Origin: a virus
Length of the DNA stretch: 64,000 nt
Direction: 5' to 3' (one strand)
Virus record (IMG/VR): IMGVR_UViG_3300021090_000723
Span: 1 to 64,000 of that record
The first letter of the stretch is position 1; the number at the start of each line of letters is the position of its first letter. The translations under genes and the position numbers were made by a program. Of the stretch, positions 15,717 through 23,408 are shown one piece after another. The notes beneath the pieces were generated by a model. The model searched no databases. It saw only the letters and a list, made by a program, of their open reading frames with translations, and was not told where the DNA came from.

Positions 15717-15988
15717 CAGAACCTATCCCTCATGAACAGCGGCAATGCCTGGCGCAGCCGCTGCTCGATCTCGTGGTGGGGGTGGACGTAGTCCTTGCCG
15801 AACACATCGCAGATCGCTTCGAGGTAGCGCATGGCGGCCAGGGCCGAGCCGGTCGGGACGAGCTCTCCTGACTCGAAACGAGTCACGGCGCGCACGGCGC
15901 TCTTCTTGGCAAAGCCGATGGCCTGCCCGAAATGGCTGGGCGAGAGGCCGAGCTTGGCGCGCAGCTTCTGGACGTCTTCCTTCGTCAT
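15716..15988 (-). CDS. helix-turn-helix protein (Xre-like)
   Basis: 90 aa. KLRAKLGLSPSHFGQAIGFA, then VTRFESGELVPTGSALAAM, fits the five-helix Xre/Cro fold, with an extra AVRAV insertion before the recognition region. Then comes a C-terminal helix (IEQRLRQALPLF). It probably binds an operator in phage or host DNA. Its own operator is not obvious, since it sits inside the gene chain. Confidence 0.7.
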   Translation of the reverse strand: MTKEDVQKLRAKLGLSPSHFGQAIGFAKKSAVRAVTRFESGELVPTGSALAAMRYLEAICDVFGKDYVHPHHEIEQRLRQALPLFMRDRF

Positions 15989-16137
15989 GCGCGGCCTTTC
16001 ACGATCAACAGCACGAGTAAAAGGAGCAGCGCCGCGGAGACTGCCCAGGTCGCGCAGTCTTTGCTTCGGCGGTAGGTGCGCTCGTCGAACCCAAAGGCCG
16101 TGCGCGCAGCGTGCTCAAGTTGGTCACCGTCCTTCAT
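15985..16137 (-). CDS. 50-aa single-pass membrane protein
   Basis: From ATG 16137 (MKDGDQLEHAARTAF). A polar N-terminus, then one membrane segment (ATWAVSAALLLLLVLLIV, residues about 29-46) and KGRA at the end. This looks like a small C-tail-anchored peptide. Function unknown. Confidence 0.6.
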   Translation of the reverse strand: MKDGDQLEHAARTAFGFDERTYRRSKDCATWAVSAALLLLLVLLIVKGRA

Positions 16138-16394
16138 GTGAACCACTCGACCATGGCGGGGATGCCCTCGCCGTCCCACAGCCAGACCATGCCGACGTCC
16201 CTGCAATCATCCTTCGCCTTCACCCACTCCTGCGCCTGGTCGAGGGTGTCGAAGCCTTCGGTGTGGTGGCCGAACGACTTGTACCGATAGGCCGGGCCAT
16301 TCTCGGCGTTGCCTGGCATGGGCGCCTGGCGGAACGAGATCGGGTGGTATCGGTTGGTCTTGGCGTTTTGCAGGATGCCGGTCGGATAAATCAT
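16134..16394 (-). CDS. hypothetical protein (86 aa)
   Basis: Start ATG 16394 (MIYPTGILQNAKTNRYHPI), overlapping the upstream stop by 4 bp. FDTLDQAQEWVKAKDDCRDV reads as a helix, then strands with VWLWDGEGIPAMVEWF. No family recognised. Confidence 0.6.
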   Translation of the reverse strand: MIYPTGILQNAKTNRYHPISFRQAPMPGNAENGPAYRYKSFGHHTEGFDTLDQAQEWVKAKDDCRDVGMVWLWDGEGIPAMVEWFT

Positions 16395-16534
16395 GGCTTG
16401 GGCTCGCTGGTGTTGGCGTTGAAGGCGTTGGCGATCGAGGCGCCGAAGGTGCCTACCCACCGGCCGGTCCGCTCGGGCTCGAAGGCGCCCGCGATCAGGA
16501 CCACGATCAGCAGCAGGTAGAACAGGTCCCTCAT
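16391..16534 (-). CDS. 47-aa membrane peptide
   Basis: Runs from ATG 16534 (MRDLFYLLLIVVLIAGAFEP) to a TGA that overlaps the next start. One hydrophobic N-terminal segment (residues 4-18) could be a membrane anchor or signal, then a Gly/Asn-rich tail. It exactly fills the gap between two coupled genes. Confidence 0.55.
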   Translation of the reverse strand: MRDLFYLLLIVVLIAGAFEPERTGRWVGTFGASIANAFNANTSEPKP

Positions 16535-16785
16535 GCAGGCGCCCGCACCTTCCACAGCCGCCAGCGCAGGAAATCTTCCATTTCCTGCTTCGCCGTTTCG
16601 AAGCGCATGAAGTAGCGCGGGAAGGCGTCCTGGATGTCGTGTTCAAGCTCGATCGCTGCCTGCCAGTGCCCCCGGTCGCAATAGTCCGGCCGCTTGTGTA
16701 GCCACCCGACCATGCGGCCGTTGACGCGGGCCTCGTGGAGGTTGGGGTGTTCGGGATTTACCCGCCACTCGATCGTGCCGGTCAT
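16531..16785 (-). CDS. hypothetical protein (84 aa)
   Basis: Start ATG 16785 (MTGTIEWRVNPEHPN). Beta strands (EARVNGRMVGWLH), then a long helix (YFMRFETAKQEMEDFLRWRL). Overlaps both neighbours by 4 bp. Function unknown. Confidence 0.6.
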   Translation of the reverse strand: MTGTIEWRVNPEHPNLHEARVNGRMVGWLHKRPDYCDRGHWQAAIELEHDIQDAFPRYFMRFETAKQEMEDFLRWRLWKVRAPA

Positions 16786-17108
16786 TGGTCTGGGTCCAGC
16801 ATCTTGTCGATCGCCGCCTTGATCTCGGTCTCGGTCTTCACCCAGGACTTCTCCGGGGGAAGCTTGCCGACAAAGGCGAACTTGAAGTTCTGGTAGTGGA
16901 CCGGGTGGTTCTCCAAGCGGTCGCCGTACAGGTCGCACATGATGGCGAGGGCGAGTTGCGCCGGGCCCGAGCCGCCGTAGCCCCAGTTGAAGCCATCGGG
17001 GCTGTGGTTGCGGATCTTGAACTGAGGGTTCAACGCGCTCTCGTTGCCGCGCTCCTCCACCACCACGGTGTTGACGGAGCCGGTCCACGTGCCGATGTAC
17101 GTTTTCAT
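16782..17108 (-). CDS. DUF6166-like protein
   Basis: 108 aa from ATG 17108 (MKTYIGTWTGSVNTVVVEE). The signature GFNWGYGGSGPAQLALAIM, then FKFAFVGKLPPEKSWVKTET, matches small phage/plasmid proteins I know as DUF6166, of unknown function. It is likely a compact beta domain. Confidence 0.7.
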   Translation of the reverse strand: MKTYIGTWTGSVNTVVVEERGNESALNPQFKIRNHSPDGFNWGYGGSGPAQLALAIMCDLYGDRLENHPVHYQNFKFAFVGKLPPEKSWVKTETEIKAAIDKMLDPDQ

Positions 17109-17626
17109 AGCGCAGGCTCCCCGTCGTTGTAGTTCCAGCCGCAAAACGAGCAGGGCCCGTCGGAATCCTCCGTCAGGCCATGCTCGCCGCAGCGGTGGCA
17201 CATCGTCTCGGCCAGCGAATCGCACGCATCGGTTATGCGCTCAGCCGGGCCTGGAAGGCCGTGGGTCTCGTAGAACGTGCCGCCACCCCAGCCATGGCAG
17301 ACCTTGCAGGCGTTGGGCCACTTCCGGCGCCAATCCAGCGCCGCGCGCACGCCAAGTTCGTTGATGTGGTGCTCGATCGCGTCGTCGATCGCGCTCTCAA
17401 GCGCTTCGTCATGCCGCTGGTAGAGGCCCATGGTGCTCCCGATGACCTTGCCCATGCGGGCCCAGCGCTTGAGCGGGCCGAAGATGCCATCGCAGCGCAC
17501 GATCTCGTAGGTGATGGTGCGGTCGGTCGGGCCCGAGAACAGCGGGATGCGGATGCGGAAGGTGCAATCTGGCAGCGCCTTGTAGAGGCGCGCAAGCTGG
17601 TAGCTCAGAGCTTCGTCGCTCATCAT
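17105..17626 (-). CDS. zinc-binding protein with DnaJ-like Cys motifs
   Basis: 173 aa from the first of two ATGs at 17626. An alpha/beta N-terminal domain is followed by a helix with DEALESAIDDAIEHH. The C-terminal third has CKVCHGWGG, then CHRCGEHG and CSFCGWN, three Cys pairs like DnaJ-type zinc repeats. It may bind RNA, DNA or unfolded protein. No exact family recognised. Confidence 0.65.
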   Translation of the reverse strand: MMSDEALSYQLARLYKALPDCTFRIRIPLFSGPTDRTITYEIVRCDGIFGPLKRWARMGKVIGSTMGLYQRHDEALESAIDDAIEHHINELGVRAALDWRRKWPNACKVCHGWGGGTFYETHGLPGPAERITDACDSLAETMCHRCGEHGLTEDSDGPCSFCGWNYNDGEPAL

Positions 17627-17799
17627 GGCGCCTCTCCCGAGCGGTCTGGCAGGCAGATCACGCGCTGGGGCAGCTTCTGCGCGCTCTCCAGCGCTTCCTT
17701 GAGCGCAAGCTCCGCGCCGACGCCGTCGCCCTTCTTGAGCGCCTGGAGCCCCACATCGAGCAGCTGTGCCAGCCGGTCGGCGTCGTCGTCCGCCGTCAT
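17623..17799 (-). CDS. 58-aa helical protein
   Basis: Read from ATG 17799 (MTADDDADRLAQLLDV) to a TGA that overlaps the next start. An acidic N-terminus, then a tandem helix (LQALKKGDGVGAELALKEAL, LESAQKL). It sits in an otherwise empty slot of the chain. Function unknown. Confidence 0.5.
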   Translation of the reverse strand: MTADDDADRLAQLLDVGLQALKKGDGVGAELALKEALESAQKLPQRVICLPDRSGEAP

Positions 17800-17805
17800 G
17801 CGATC

Positions 17806-18150
17806 CTAGCCCCATGCCGTAAGATTAAGATGCTCCTGGGCGCGCGCATGGCACCCGTTGGTGTAGATGGCCTCGCGTTTCATGCGTTCGAGGTGCCTAG
17901 CCAGAAACGCACGCGGTGGCATGTCCACCACCATCCACTTGATGCCCCTGAACTTGTCGCTGTAGTCGTAGCGGTTAGCCAATTCCTCGACGAAGGATTT
18001 GAGTTCAGCCTTTTCCCGCTCAAGACGCGAAATTGGCTGCTCTGTGTAGTCCCATTGGCCGTAATGCCCCGCCCACGTGGTGCGATGCTTGATCCAGAGC
18101 CAATAGTATCCGGCGTATTTGCGTGGCGGGTCCACGATCTCCATGGTCAT
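17806..18150 (-). CDS. hypothetical protein (114 aa)
   Basis: Begins MTMEIVDPPRKYAGYYW. Aromatic-rich start (HRTTWAGHYGQWDY), then a charged helix (RLEREKAELKSFVEELANRY) and a C-terminal helix with KREAIYTNGCHARAQEHL. No family recognised. Confidence 0.65.
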   Translation of the reverse strand: MTMEIVDPPRKYAGYYWLWIKHRTTWAGHYGQWDYTEQPISRLEREKAELKSFVEELANRYDYSDKFRGIKWMVVDMPPRAFLARHLERMKREAIYTNGCHARAQEHLNLTAWG

Positions 18151-18353
18151 GGCCCGCCGCGTTCGTCCAGGTCAGCGCATTGATCGCACTGATAGCCGAG
18201 CGCCCTGTCCTTCGGCGTCAGCCGGTTGGGCTGGCCGCACGATGGGCAGGGAAGGTTGCGCGGGTTCTTCTTGGACGAGGCGCGCAGCGCGCTCTTGCCG
18301 CCCGGGTCCATGAATTCCGGCTCGTCTCCGTCGTCTGGATCGTATCTGCTCAT
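18147..18353 (-). CDS. zinc-ribbon protein (68 aa)
   Basis: CPSCGQPNRLTP and, 15 residues on, CDQCADL make a complete four-Cys zinc ribbon in the C-terminal half. The acidic first half (SRYDPDDGDEPEFMDPGG) is probably disordered. Possibly a small nucleic-acid or polymerase-binding protein. Confidence 0.7.
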   Translation of the reverse strand: MSRYDPDDGDEPEFMDPGGKSALRASSKKNPRNLPCPSCGQPNRLTPKDRALGYQCDQCADLDERGGP

Positions 18354-18688
18354 GGTTGCCTCGCTGCGATGCCATCAGGCGTGATCTCGAACCCGCCGTG
18401 CACGTAGGGCTTGACCAACCCCGCGACCGCCAGGCGCTTCATCATCCGGGTCCAGTTCGACTTCCGGAACCCGTTCCGGCCAGGGACCTCGATCACGCCC
18501 AGCGCATTGGTGCCCCGCAGGGCGACGTATTGCGGCCGGGTGATGAACACCCCTTTGACCACCGCTTCCTTCTTGAGCATTTCGATGCGCTCGGCGATTG
18601 CACCGTCGCGGGACGGGCCTTGGCCGAACGAGTTCTGGAGCCGGTTGATCTCGTCCAGGATTCTGCCGCGCATTTCGAGAGTAATCAT
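18350..18688 (-). CDS. winged-helix-like protein (112 aa)
   Basis: An N-terminal helix pair (RGRILDEINRLQNSFG, IAERIEMLKKEAVV) precedes FRKSNWTRMMKRLAVAGLVK and PYVHGGFEITPDGIAA, which reads as recognition helix and wing. Probably binds DNA; target unknown. Confidence 0.6.
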   Translation of the reverse strand: MITLEMRGRILDEINRLQNSFGQGPSRDGAIAERIEMLKKEAVVKGVFITRPQYVALRGTNALGVIEVPGRNGFRKSNWTRMMKRLAVAGLVKPYVHGGFEITPDGIAARQP

Positions 18689-18957
18689 GTCACGTCCTTA
18701 TTCGCCATCGCCTTGAGGCGCGGCATGTGCTTGGCCATCAGGCAATCCGCAGTGTGGGCCACCAACTCCAGCGAAGGACGCTCGCCGGGCGGCCGCTCGG
18801 CGTCGGTGCCAGGGCAATGCAGGCATCGCGTGTAATACCGCGCCTCCGGTCCGGCGCGCCCGTCCACGCGCTGAAAGGACCGCGCGATCATTGCGTCGAG
18901 TACCGAACCGAACGTGAGGTCGGCCGCCCCAGGCGCCGTGCAAAGATCCTCGGTCAT
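18685..18957 (-). CDS. hypothetical cysteine-containing protein (90 aa)
   Basis: Begins MTEDLCTAPGAADLTFGS. CLHCPGTDAERPP in the middle and HTADC later could bind zinc. A helix, MAKHMPRLKAMANK, closes it. Overlaps both neighbours by 4 bp. Function unknown. Confidence 0.6.
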   Translation of the reverse strand: MTEDLCTAPGAADLTFGSVLDAMIARSFQRVDGRAGPEARYYTRCLHCPGTDAERPPGERPSLELVAHTADCLMAKHMPRLKAMANKDVT

Positions 18958-19112
18958 CTGCGCCCCCTGAGGCTGTCGACCTCTTCGCGCGCGCCAGCGA
19001 ATTCGTGGAACTCGCCCGGCAGGAAGGGCTGGCCGGGCTTGCGCACGCGCCAGTTCGCCTTCTCGCCGTCCTTCACGATCTCGTACCCGCGGTAGCCTAC
19101 GATGTGTTCCAT
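18954..19112 (-). CDS. hypothetical small protein (52 aa)
   Basis: Start set at ATG 19112 (MEHIVGYRGYEIVKDGEKA). A GTG three codons earlier at 19121 overlaps the upstream stop (GTGA) and may be the true, coupled start. A beta-hairpin-like start is followed by a short helix (EFAGAREEVDSL). Function unknown. Confidence 0.55.
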   Translation of the reverse strand: MEHIVGYRGYEIVKDGEKANWRVRKPGQPFLPGEFHEFAGAREEVDSLRGRR

Positions 19113-19117
19113 GGCGG

Positions 19118-19462
19118 TCACTCGTAGTGCGGGCGAATGGAGGGGAAGTGCCGCTCGGGGAGATCGTCGCAGATGCGCGCTTGATAGCGCCCCTCCGAGA
19201 GCACGGACGAGATTTCGCGCCTGCCCTTGTTCAGCGTGGCATCGAGCAGCGTTTGCATGCGCGCCACGTAGGTGCAGGCCTTGTCGATGTTCCTGAAGAG
19301 GCGGCTGACGCGGACGAGCTCGCCCACGTCGTACCACCAGCCGCCTTCCTCCGGCCCGCCATAGGCCTTGTCCACCATATAGACCGCGACGAACCAGACC
19401 TTGGGCGGCGGTGGGTCTTGGTCCAGGGGTTCGAGATCGAAGCTGGTTTCTGCTTCCATCAT
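19118..19462 (-). CDS. hypothetical protein (114 aa)
   Basis: Begins MMEAETSFDLEPLDQDPPPP, an acidic, proline-rich lead. The middle is alpha/beta (KVWFVAVYMVDKAYGGPEEG), then a helix (LFRNIDKACTYVARMQTLLD). Function unknown. Confidence 0.6.
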   Translation of the reverse strand: MMEAETSFDLEPLDQDPPPPKVWFVAVYMVDKAYGGPEEGGWWYDVGELVRVSRLFRNIDKACTYVARMQTLLDATLNKGRREISSVLSEGRYQARICDDLPERHFPSIRPHYE

Positions 19463-19677
19463 CGGGATGCCCTCCGCCTGATGCGATCGGGTGGCGAGTT
19501 GGCGTGGACCTGCGCGTTGCGCAGCGCGCCCTCGGCAGACTTCAGGGCCTTGCGGACCCTGTTGGCTGCGTTGGGCGCTTGCGCGAACACAAGCTGGTCT
19601 CGCGCGTCACGCAGGTGCGCGATGGCGACGCGGATGGCGGTCTCTTGCCGCTGGTTCACAATGGCCGTGGCTTGCAT
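19459..19677 (-). CDS. hypothetical helical protein (72 aa)
   Basis: Start set at ATG 19677 (MQATAIVNQRQETAIRVAI). As at 19112, a GTG three codons earlier overlaps the upstream stop. Two long helices (HLRDARDQLVFAQAPNA; RVRKALKSAEGALRNAQ) and a basic tail (RIRRRASR). Function unknown. Confidence 0.6.
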   Translation of the reverse strand: MQATAIVNQRQETAIRVAIAHLRDARDQLVFAQAPNAANRVRKALKSAEGALRNAQVHANSPPDRIRRRASR

Positions 19678-19682
19678 GGCGC

Positions 19683-20063
19683 TCACCCGTAGACCAGGTC
19701 GCCAAGGACGACGCACTGGAGGAACACGTCGGCGGTCTCAGCGTCTTCGTTCTCGCGCATGAACTCACCGAAGTGGTGGCCGTATTTGGTGGCCATGAGT
19801 TCAAAGCCCTTCTTCACATCGTCGGGGCCGATGGTCTTGCGACCCTTGCCGTTGCCCTCAGGCTTGGCCGGATCATCGAAGCGAACGTCGACCGAGAAAG
19901 AGCCCTCCCAGAACTTCGGATCGCTGTACCAGGGGCTCTCGTATTCCTTGCCGAGCGGCATGGATGGGTGAGCGGCTTGGGCCCAGTAGGTGGTGGCGCC
20001 CTCGAAGGCGCTGACCATCAGATCAGCGAGGCGCTTGGACGGGATGTCGAGTGTGATTTGCAT
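19683..20063 (-). CDS. hypothetical phage protein (126 aa)
   Basis: Start ATG 20063 (MQITLDIPSKRLADLMVSA) with a strong GAGGAGAC site. The upstream ATG in the same frame lacks one. The protein looks alpha/beta (WEGSFSVDVRFDDP; KGFELMATKYGHHFGEF). It is first behind the promoter-like site at 20123-20151, so it may head a sub-operon. Function unknown. Confidence 0.65.
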   Translation of the reverse strand: MQITLDIPSKRLADLMVSAFEGATTYWAQAAHPSMPLGKEYESPWYSDPKFWEGSFSVDVRFDDPAKPEGNGKGRKTIGPDDVKKGFELMATKYGHHFGEFMRENEDAETADVFLQCVVLGDLVYG

Positions 20064-20122
20064 TGTCGTCTCCTCGGGCCAAAACGGCCTCATAGGCGCG
20101 ATGGGGTCACCGCGACGTGTTC

Positions 20123-20151
20123 CTTATATCGCATGCCGTGCAAGTCATCAA
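20123..20151 (-). promoter_or_regulatory. sigma70-like promoter candidate
   Basis: On the minus strand, TTGATG at 20151-20146 and TATAAG at 20128-20123 are separated by exactly 17 bp. It lies in one of the few intergenic gaps (20064-20177) and points to the gene starting at 20063, about 60 bp downstream. It would boost the downstream half of the minus-strand array. Confidence 0.5.
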
Positions 20152-20177
20152 TCACGTTTCGCATTATCCACAGCGGA

Positions 20178-20405
20178 TCAGTTCACCCAGTTCGAGCGGA
20201 CCTGCTCTTCGGTGAGGGCGCGGACCTCCGCGTCCCTAAGAAAGCGCTTAAGGCTCTGGTCCCAGACGCCCCAGCCGCCCGAGCCCGGCGCCCGGTCGGG
20301 GAAGGCGCGGGCGAGATAGCGGCGGTGCATTGGTATCGTCTCGCCCTCAGCAAAGGCCGTCGTCTCCTCGTAGATGATCTTCAGGTTGCGCTTGAGCTTG
20401 CTCAT
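20178..20405 (-). CDS. hypothetical protein (75 aa)
   Basis: Start ATG 20405 (MSKLKRNLKIIYEETTAFA), overlapping the upstream stop. A basic start, then charged helices ending DAEVRALTEEQVRSNW. Last gene before the 114-bp gap that holds a promoter-like site. Function unknown. Confidence 0.6.
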   Translation of the reverse strand: MSKLKRNLKIIYEETTAFAEGETIPMHRRYLARAFPDRAPGSGGWGVWDQSLKRFLRDAEVRALTEEQVRSNWVN

Positions 20406-20995
20406 AGGAGCTTTGGCCCGGTCGGACGGTCGATGTCGGCCTGCTGCGCGAACTTGCGGCGCTTGGCGGTCCGCCGCCGGGCGCGCTGGTCCGGCTCGCA
20501 CGGCACGAGCGCGGGGACCTCGGGCGGCTTGTCGTTCAGGATCGCATCGATCCAGGCGCAGATCCGCGTCGGCTGCTGGCCCGGGTTGCCCTCCCATTTG
20601 CCGGGGTAGACCGGACCGGTGCCGCGGTGGTCGTTGTGGAACGAGACCTGGCCGCATGGGGTGTCGACGTAGATCACGTTCCGGTGCGGAGCGTCGGGGT
20701 TCATCTGGATGTCCACCTGCCAGCCCCACGTGATGCCGAGATCGTCCGCCTTCATCGTCAACGCCTCGCAAAGGTTGTCGATCGACCACGACTTGGTGTC
20801 GTAGGCCTGGTCGCGATAGCGGCCCTTGCCGTTTCCGCCGCGATAGTTCTTCGCCCGCTCGCTCGTTTTGCAGGCGCGGAAGAGGTTGAGCGCCACGTTT
20901 CCGGCCTGGCCATACTGGGCCAGCTTCACGTAGAGCGCCTTGGTCCAATCGCCGTTCGAGCCTTTGTAGATGGTCATGATCTCTTCGAACGTCAT
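20402..20995 (-). CDS. hypothetical phage protein (197 aa)
   Basis: Start ATG 20995 (MTFEEIMTIYKGSNGDW). Helical N-terminus with LALNLFRACKTSERAKNYRG-like phage signature (seen as VALNLFRACKTSERAKNYRG), then strands ending in GQVSFHNDHRGTGP, and a basic tail (RARRRTAKRRKF). I recall this arrangement from other phages but not with any function. Confidence 0.65.
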   Translation of the reverse strand: MTFEEIMTIYKGSNGDWTKALYVKLAQYGQAGNVALNLFRACKTSERAKNYRGGNGKGRYRDQAYDTKSWSIDNLCEALTMKADDLGITWGWQVDIQMNPDAPHRNVIYVDTPCGQVSFHNDHRGTGPVYPGKWEGNPGQQPTRICAWIDAILNDKPPEVPALVPCEPDQRARRRTAKRRKFAQQADIDRPTGPKLL

Positions 20996-21543
20996 GCCGC
21001 CACCCTCTCTCGGAACTTGCGGATGTTCTTCTGATGCACGTGCCAGGTGCCCTTGGTCAGCTTGTGCCCGGCCGGAGCAACCTGCCGCATGTCGCGGAAC
21101 TCGTCCTTGGTCAGCCACCCCATGATCTCGAACTCGTTGCCGTCGTGCGTCACCAGGGCGAGGGTGTTGAACTTCTTCTTCTCGAAAACAGCGTTCTTGC
21201 CGATCGGCCAGAAGAGGTACTGGCCGCCTCGCCGCGTCGACTTCACGTCGACCAGGCGTAATATGCCGCCGCCTTCCCACTTGATGTCCCGATCATCATC
21301 GTCTCCGCGTTTCGCCTGCACCCAATTTACCGCCACGCCGGGGTCCAGGCCGAGGTAGATGCAGAACGCACACTCGCACCGCTTGGCATTGGCGAGCTTC
21401 TTGACGTCGCGCTCTATCCCGTGGGTCGACTGGTAAATGCTGCACTCGCCGTTCTCGTACCGCTCAGCCTGGACCTCGGCGTAGGCCCACGACTTGTCCA
21501 TCCACTCTTGGGACAGGATGACCTTCGGGTTCCCGCTGGTCAT
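20992..21543 (-). CDS. possible PD-(D/E)XK-type nuclease
   Basis: 183 aa. RLVDVKSTRRGGQYLFWP on a central strand has the D-x-K arrangement of PD-(D/E)XK nucleases, preceded by an acidic segment (GDDDDRDIKWEGG) and followed by strand-rich sequence (TLALVTHDGNEFEIMGWL). CECAFC near residue 57 is also notable. Such proteins serve in phage DNA processing. The match is partial, so this is a suggestion. Confidence 0.5.
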   Translation of the reverse strand: MTSGNPKVILSQEWMDKSWAYAEVQAERYENGECSIYQSTHGIERDVKKLANAKRCECAFCIYLGLDPGVAVNWVQAKRGDDDDRDIKWEGGGILRLVDVKSTRRGGQYLFWPIGKNAVFEKKKFNTLALVTHDGNEFEIMGWLTKDEFRDMRQVAPAGHKLTKGTWHVHQKNIRKFRERVAA

Positions 21544-22361
21544 AGATCGAGCAAGGGGAAGGGCTCCGGCTTCTGCCCTTGGTTCTGCCAGCGCAGGGCC
21601 CCGGTTGTTTTGCCGGCGGCGGCTAGGTTCGCGGCCTTGATGGTCAGGGCGATCACTACGAGCGGATCTCTATCGGCCCTGTCGACCTTTGCCCGCAACA
21701 GCCACTCCCGTAGCTTGAAGAACGGGTCAGTCATGCCGATGCCGGAGGGATTGGACATGGTGCTGACCATACGCGCCGCAATCTCGGGGCTCCTGGTGGT
21801 GATGACGTAGTGCAGGAAGGCGAACAGCGACGGCGTCACCACGCCCTTCAGCGTCATCGCGATCTCGACCGACCGGATCAGAGCGCTGTTCTCGATATAG
21901 GCGTCCTGAACGTCGGCGTTCTCTACCCGGTTGCTCGGCTCGCGATAATTTTCGATCACCTTGCGCTGATATCGGATCAGCCAGACCAGCGCAGCCGCGG
22001 CGACGTTGCGATAGCGCTGGCACCCGGCAAGCGCGATCACGTCGCCGGCGGAGCGTGGGGCCCTCAACGTGTCGATCGTCGAGAAGGCTTCGCGATCGAT
22101 CCCCGTCACCACATAGCTCTCGACGGCCGTGTTGGCCTCAATGATAGCCCAGAGCCGGTGCTGGCCGTCCAGGACGTCATTGGAGGTCGCGAATTTGATG
22201 GTGTCGCCGTTAAGATGCCACCGGCCGCGTTTGATTTCGTCCGCGATCCGATTCACATGGCCCTGCCTCAGAGGGCGGTTGAGCTTGTTGGCTTCCAGCA
22301 TCTTGGCCGCCATTTGCGGCGTGATGAGAATCTTCGTCATGTTTTTTGGCACTGACAACAT
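21540..22361 (-). CDS. ParB-like/DGQHR-type protein
   Basis: 273 aa from ATG 22361 (MLSVPKNMTKILITPQ), which has a strong GGAGGA site 8 bp upstream; MTKI seven codons on is a weaker option. RPLRQGHVNRIADEIKRGRW, then DVLDGQHRLWAIIEANTAV, follows the ParB/sulfiredoxin-like N-domain order, with DGQHR replacing the usual G-HR box. The C-terminal helical part (about 120-260) is common in phage homologues. Probably DNA-binding or nucleotide-hydrolysing. The 5' end overlaps the preceding gene out of frame by about 150 bp. Confidence 0.7.
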   Translation of the reverse strand: MLSVPKNMTKILITPQMAAKMLEANKLNRPLRQGHVNRIADEIKRGRWHLNGDTIKFATSNDVLDGQHRLWAIIEANTAVESYVVTGIDREAFSTIDTLRAPRSAGDVIALAGCQRYRNVAAAALVWLIRYQRKVIENYREPSNRVENADVQDAYIENSALIRSVEIAMTLKGVVTPSLFAFLHYVITTRSPEIAARMVSTMSNPSGIGMTDPFFKLREWLLRAKVDRADRDPLVVIALTIKAANLAAAGKTTGALRWQNQGQKPEPFPLLDL

Positions 22362-22938
22362 TGTTGAAATCCTCCAGCCATTGGGTTGCGATTGCGAGCT
22401 TGGACGCTAAGAACTTGAACCTCGGCTCGTACTTGGCCGCGATCAACATCATGTCCGCGGCGGACGGCAGTGTGGCGATGGCTTCGATGCCGACGCGCAG
22501 CTTGCCCCAGAGCGCGGCCTCGTCCCGTTGGCGGTCATACTTGCCCGGGTCGTAGCGCTTGCTCTTCGGGAGCTTCCAGCGCTCGATGCGCTGGGCTTCG
22601 GTCAATCCCTTGCGCATCACCTTCCGAAAGGTGCTGGGCGCGAGGCGTCCGGCCATCATTTCCGCGATCTCGAAAGGAGCGGCGATTTCAAGCGCCCGCT
22701 TCGCGTCGCTCACAGCGGTTACCCCAACGCCGAACATTTCCGCCATCCCGTAGCCGCTACGCCAATCGCCGCCGCCATAGCGCGGCCCCTTAGCCACGCC
22801 ACTGATCGTGTTGACGAGACTGCCGGCGATAAGCTCCAGCTGGATGCGGTTGAATTGCTTCTTCAACTCGGCCACGTGCGCTGCCTTGTCAGACGCGGCC
22901 AGGTACGCCGCCGTCTCTAGTTTCAGGTTCATGCTCAT
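22210..22938 (-). CDS. hypothetical protein with HTH-like segment and long 3' overlap
   Basis: 242 aa from ATG 22938 (MSMNLKLETAAYLAASDKA). Helical, with YGMAEMFGVGVTAVSDAKRA as a helix-turn-helix-like segment, then a basic region (ERWKLPKSKRYDPGKYDRQR). The last ~50 residues lie over the next gene in another frame and have typical shadow composition (Gln/Ser/Arg-rich). The useful protein probably ends near WLEDFNNVVSAKK. An A6 run sits there, so a natural overlap, a frameshift site or a homopolymer error are all possible. Confidence 0.6.
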   Translation of the reverse strand: MSMNLKLETAAYLAASDKAAHVAELKKQFNRIQLELIAGSLVNTISGVAKGPRYGGGDWRSGYGMAEMFGVGVTAVSDAKRALEIAAPFEIAEMMAGRLAPSTFRKVMRKGLTEAQRIERWKLPKSKRYDPGKYDRQRDEAALWGKLRVGIEAIATLPSAADMMLIAAKYEPRFKFLASKLAIATQWLEDFNNVVSAKKHDEDSHHAANGGQDAGSQQAQPPSEAGPCESDRGRNQTRPVAS

Positions 22939-23408
22939 GCTGCCTCCTTCATCGGCCAGTTCCAAAAGCCTTGCAGGCCCCGGCACGGGATCGGATGCGC
23001 GAACGGCTCGATGTCCGTCAGCGGCCACGCGAACATACGATGGTTCAGCCGGTTGCTGTCGTAGCCCTTGCCCTTGAACAGGTCCGTGACCTTGATGGGC
23101 TTGCCGATGATGCAGGTCCCGAGCCCGGCCGATAGCTCGAGTATCCCCCGCGCCTTGTAGGCTTGGCTCAGCCGGTTGAGCAGCGGCCACGCGATCTCGG
23201 TCACCAGGGTGGATTCCTTCTCGCGCACCCGCTCCATCAGGTCGGCGATCTCCGCCGGCTTGATCGGCCGCGCGCTCGCGTGGTTCACGATCCGCTGTCC
23301 GACCAGGTCCGGGTAGCGCTCCGAATAGTCCCACTCCCGGAATTCGTAGGGCTTAGCCTTCAGGTTCACGAGCGAGGCCCACGGTTGGTAGATCGTCAGC
23401 GCCTTCAT
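22935..23408 (-). CDS. ASCH-domain protein
   Basis: 157 aa from ATG 23408. It has the full ASCH layout: MKALTIYQPWASLVNLKAKP, the E-x-R-x-W of EFREWDYS, GQRIVNHASARP, then CIIGKPIKVTDLF and FAWPLTDIEPFAHPIPCRG-type end. ASCH proteins bind RNA or modified nucleotides, and some are N4-acetylcytidine amidohydrolases. Here the role is open. It overlaps the genes on both sides by 4 bp. Confidence 0.8.
   Translation of the reverse strand: MKALTIYQPWASLVNLKAKPYEFREWDYSERYPDLVGQRIVNHASARPIKPAEIADLMERVREKESTLVTEIAWPLLNRLSQAYKARGILELSAGLGTCIIGKPIKVTDLFKGKGYDSNRLNHRMFAWPLTDIEPFAHPIPCRGLQGFWNWPMKEAA

Noticed and set aside
22210-23334. Upstream extension of the gene starting at 22938
   Set aside because: The extra ~130 codons lie over the ASCH gene in another frame and have shadow composition; ATG 22938 overlaps the stop of the ASCH gene as usual here.
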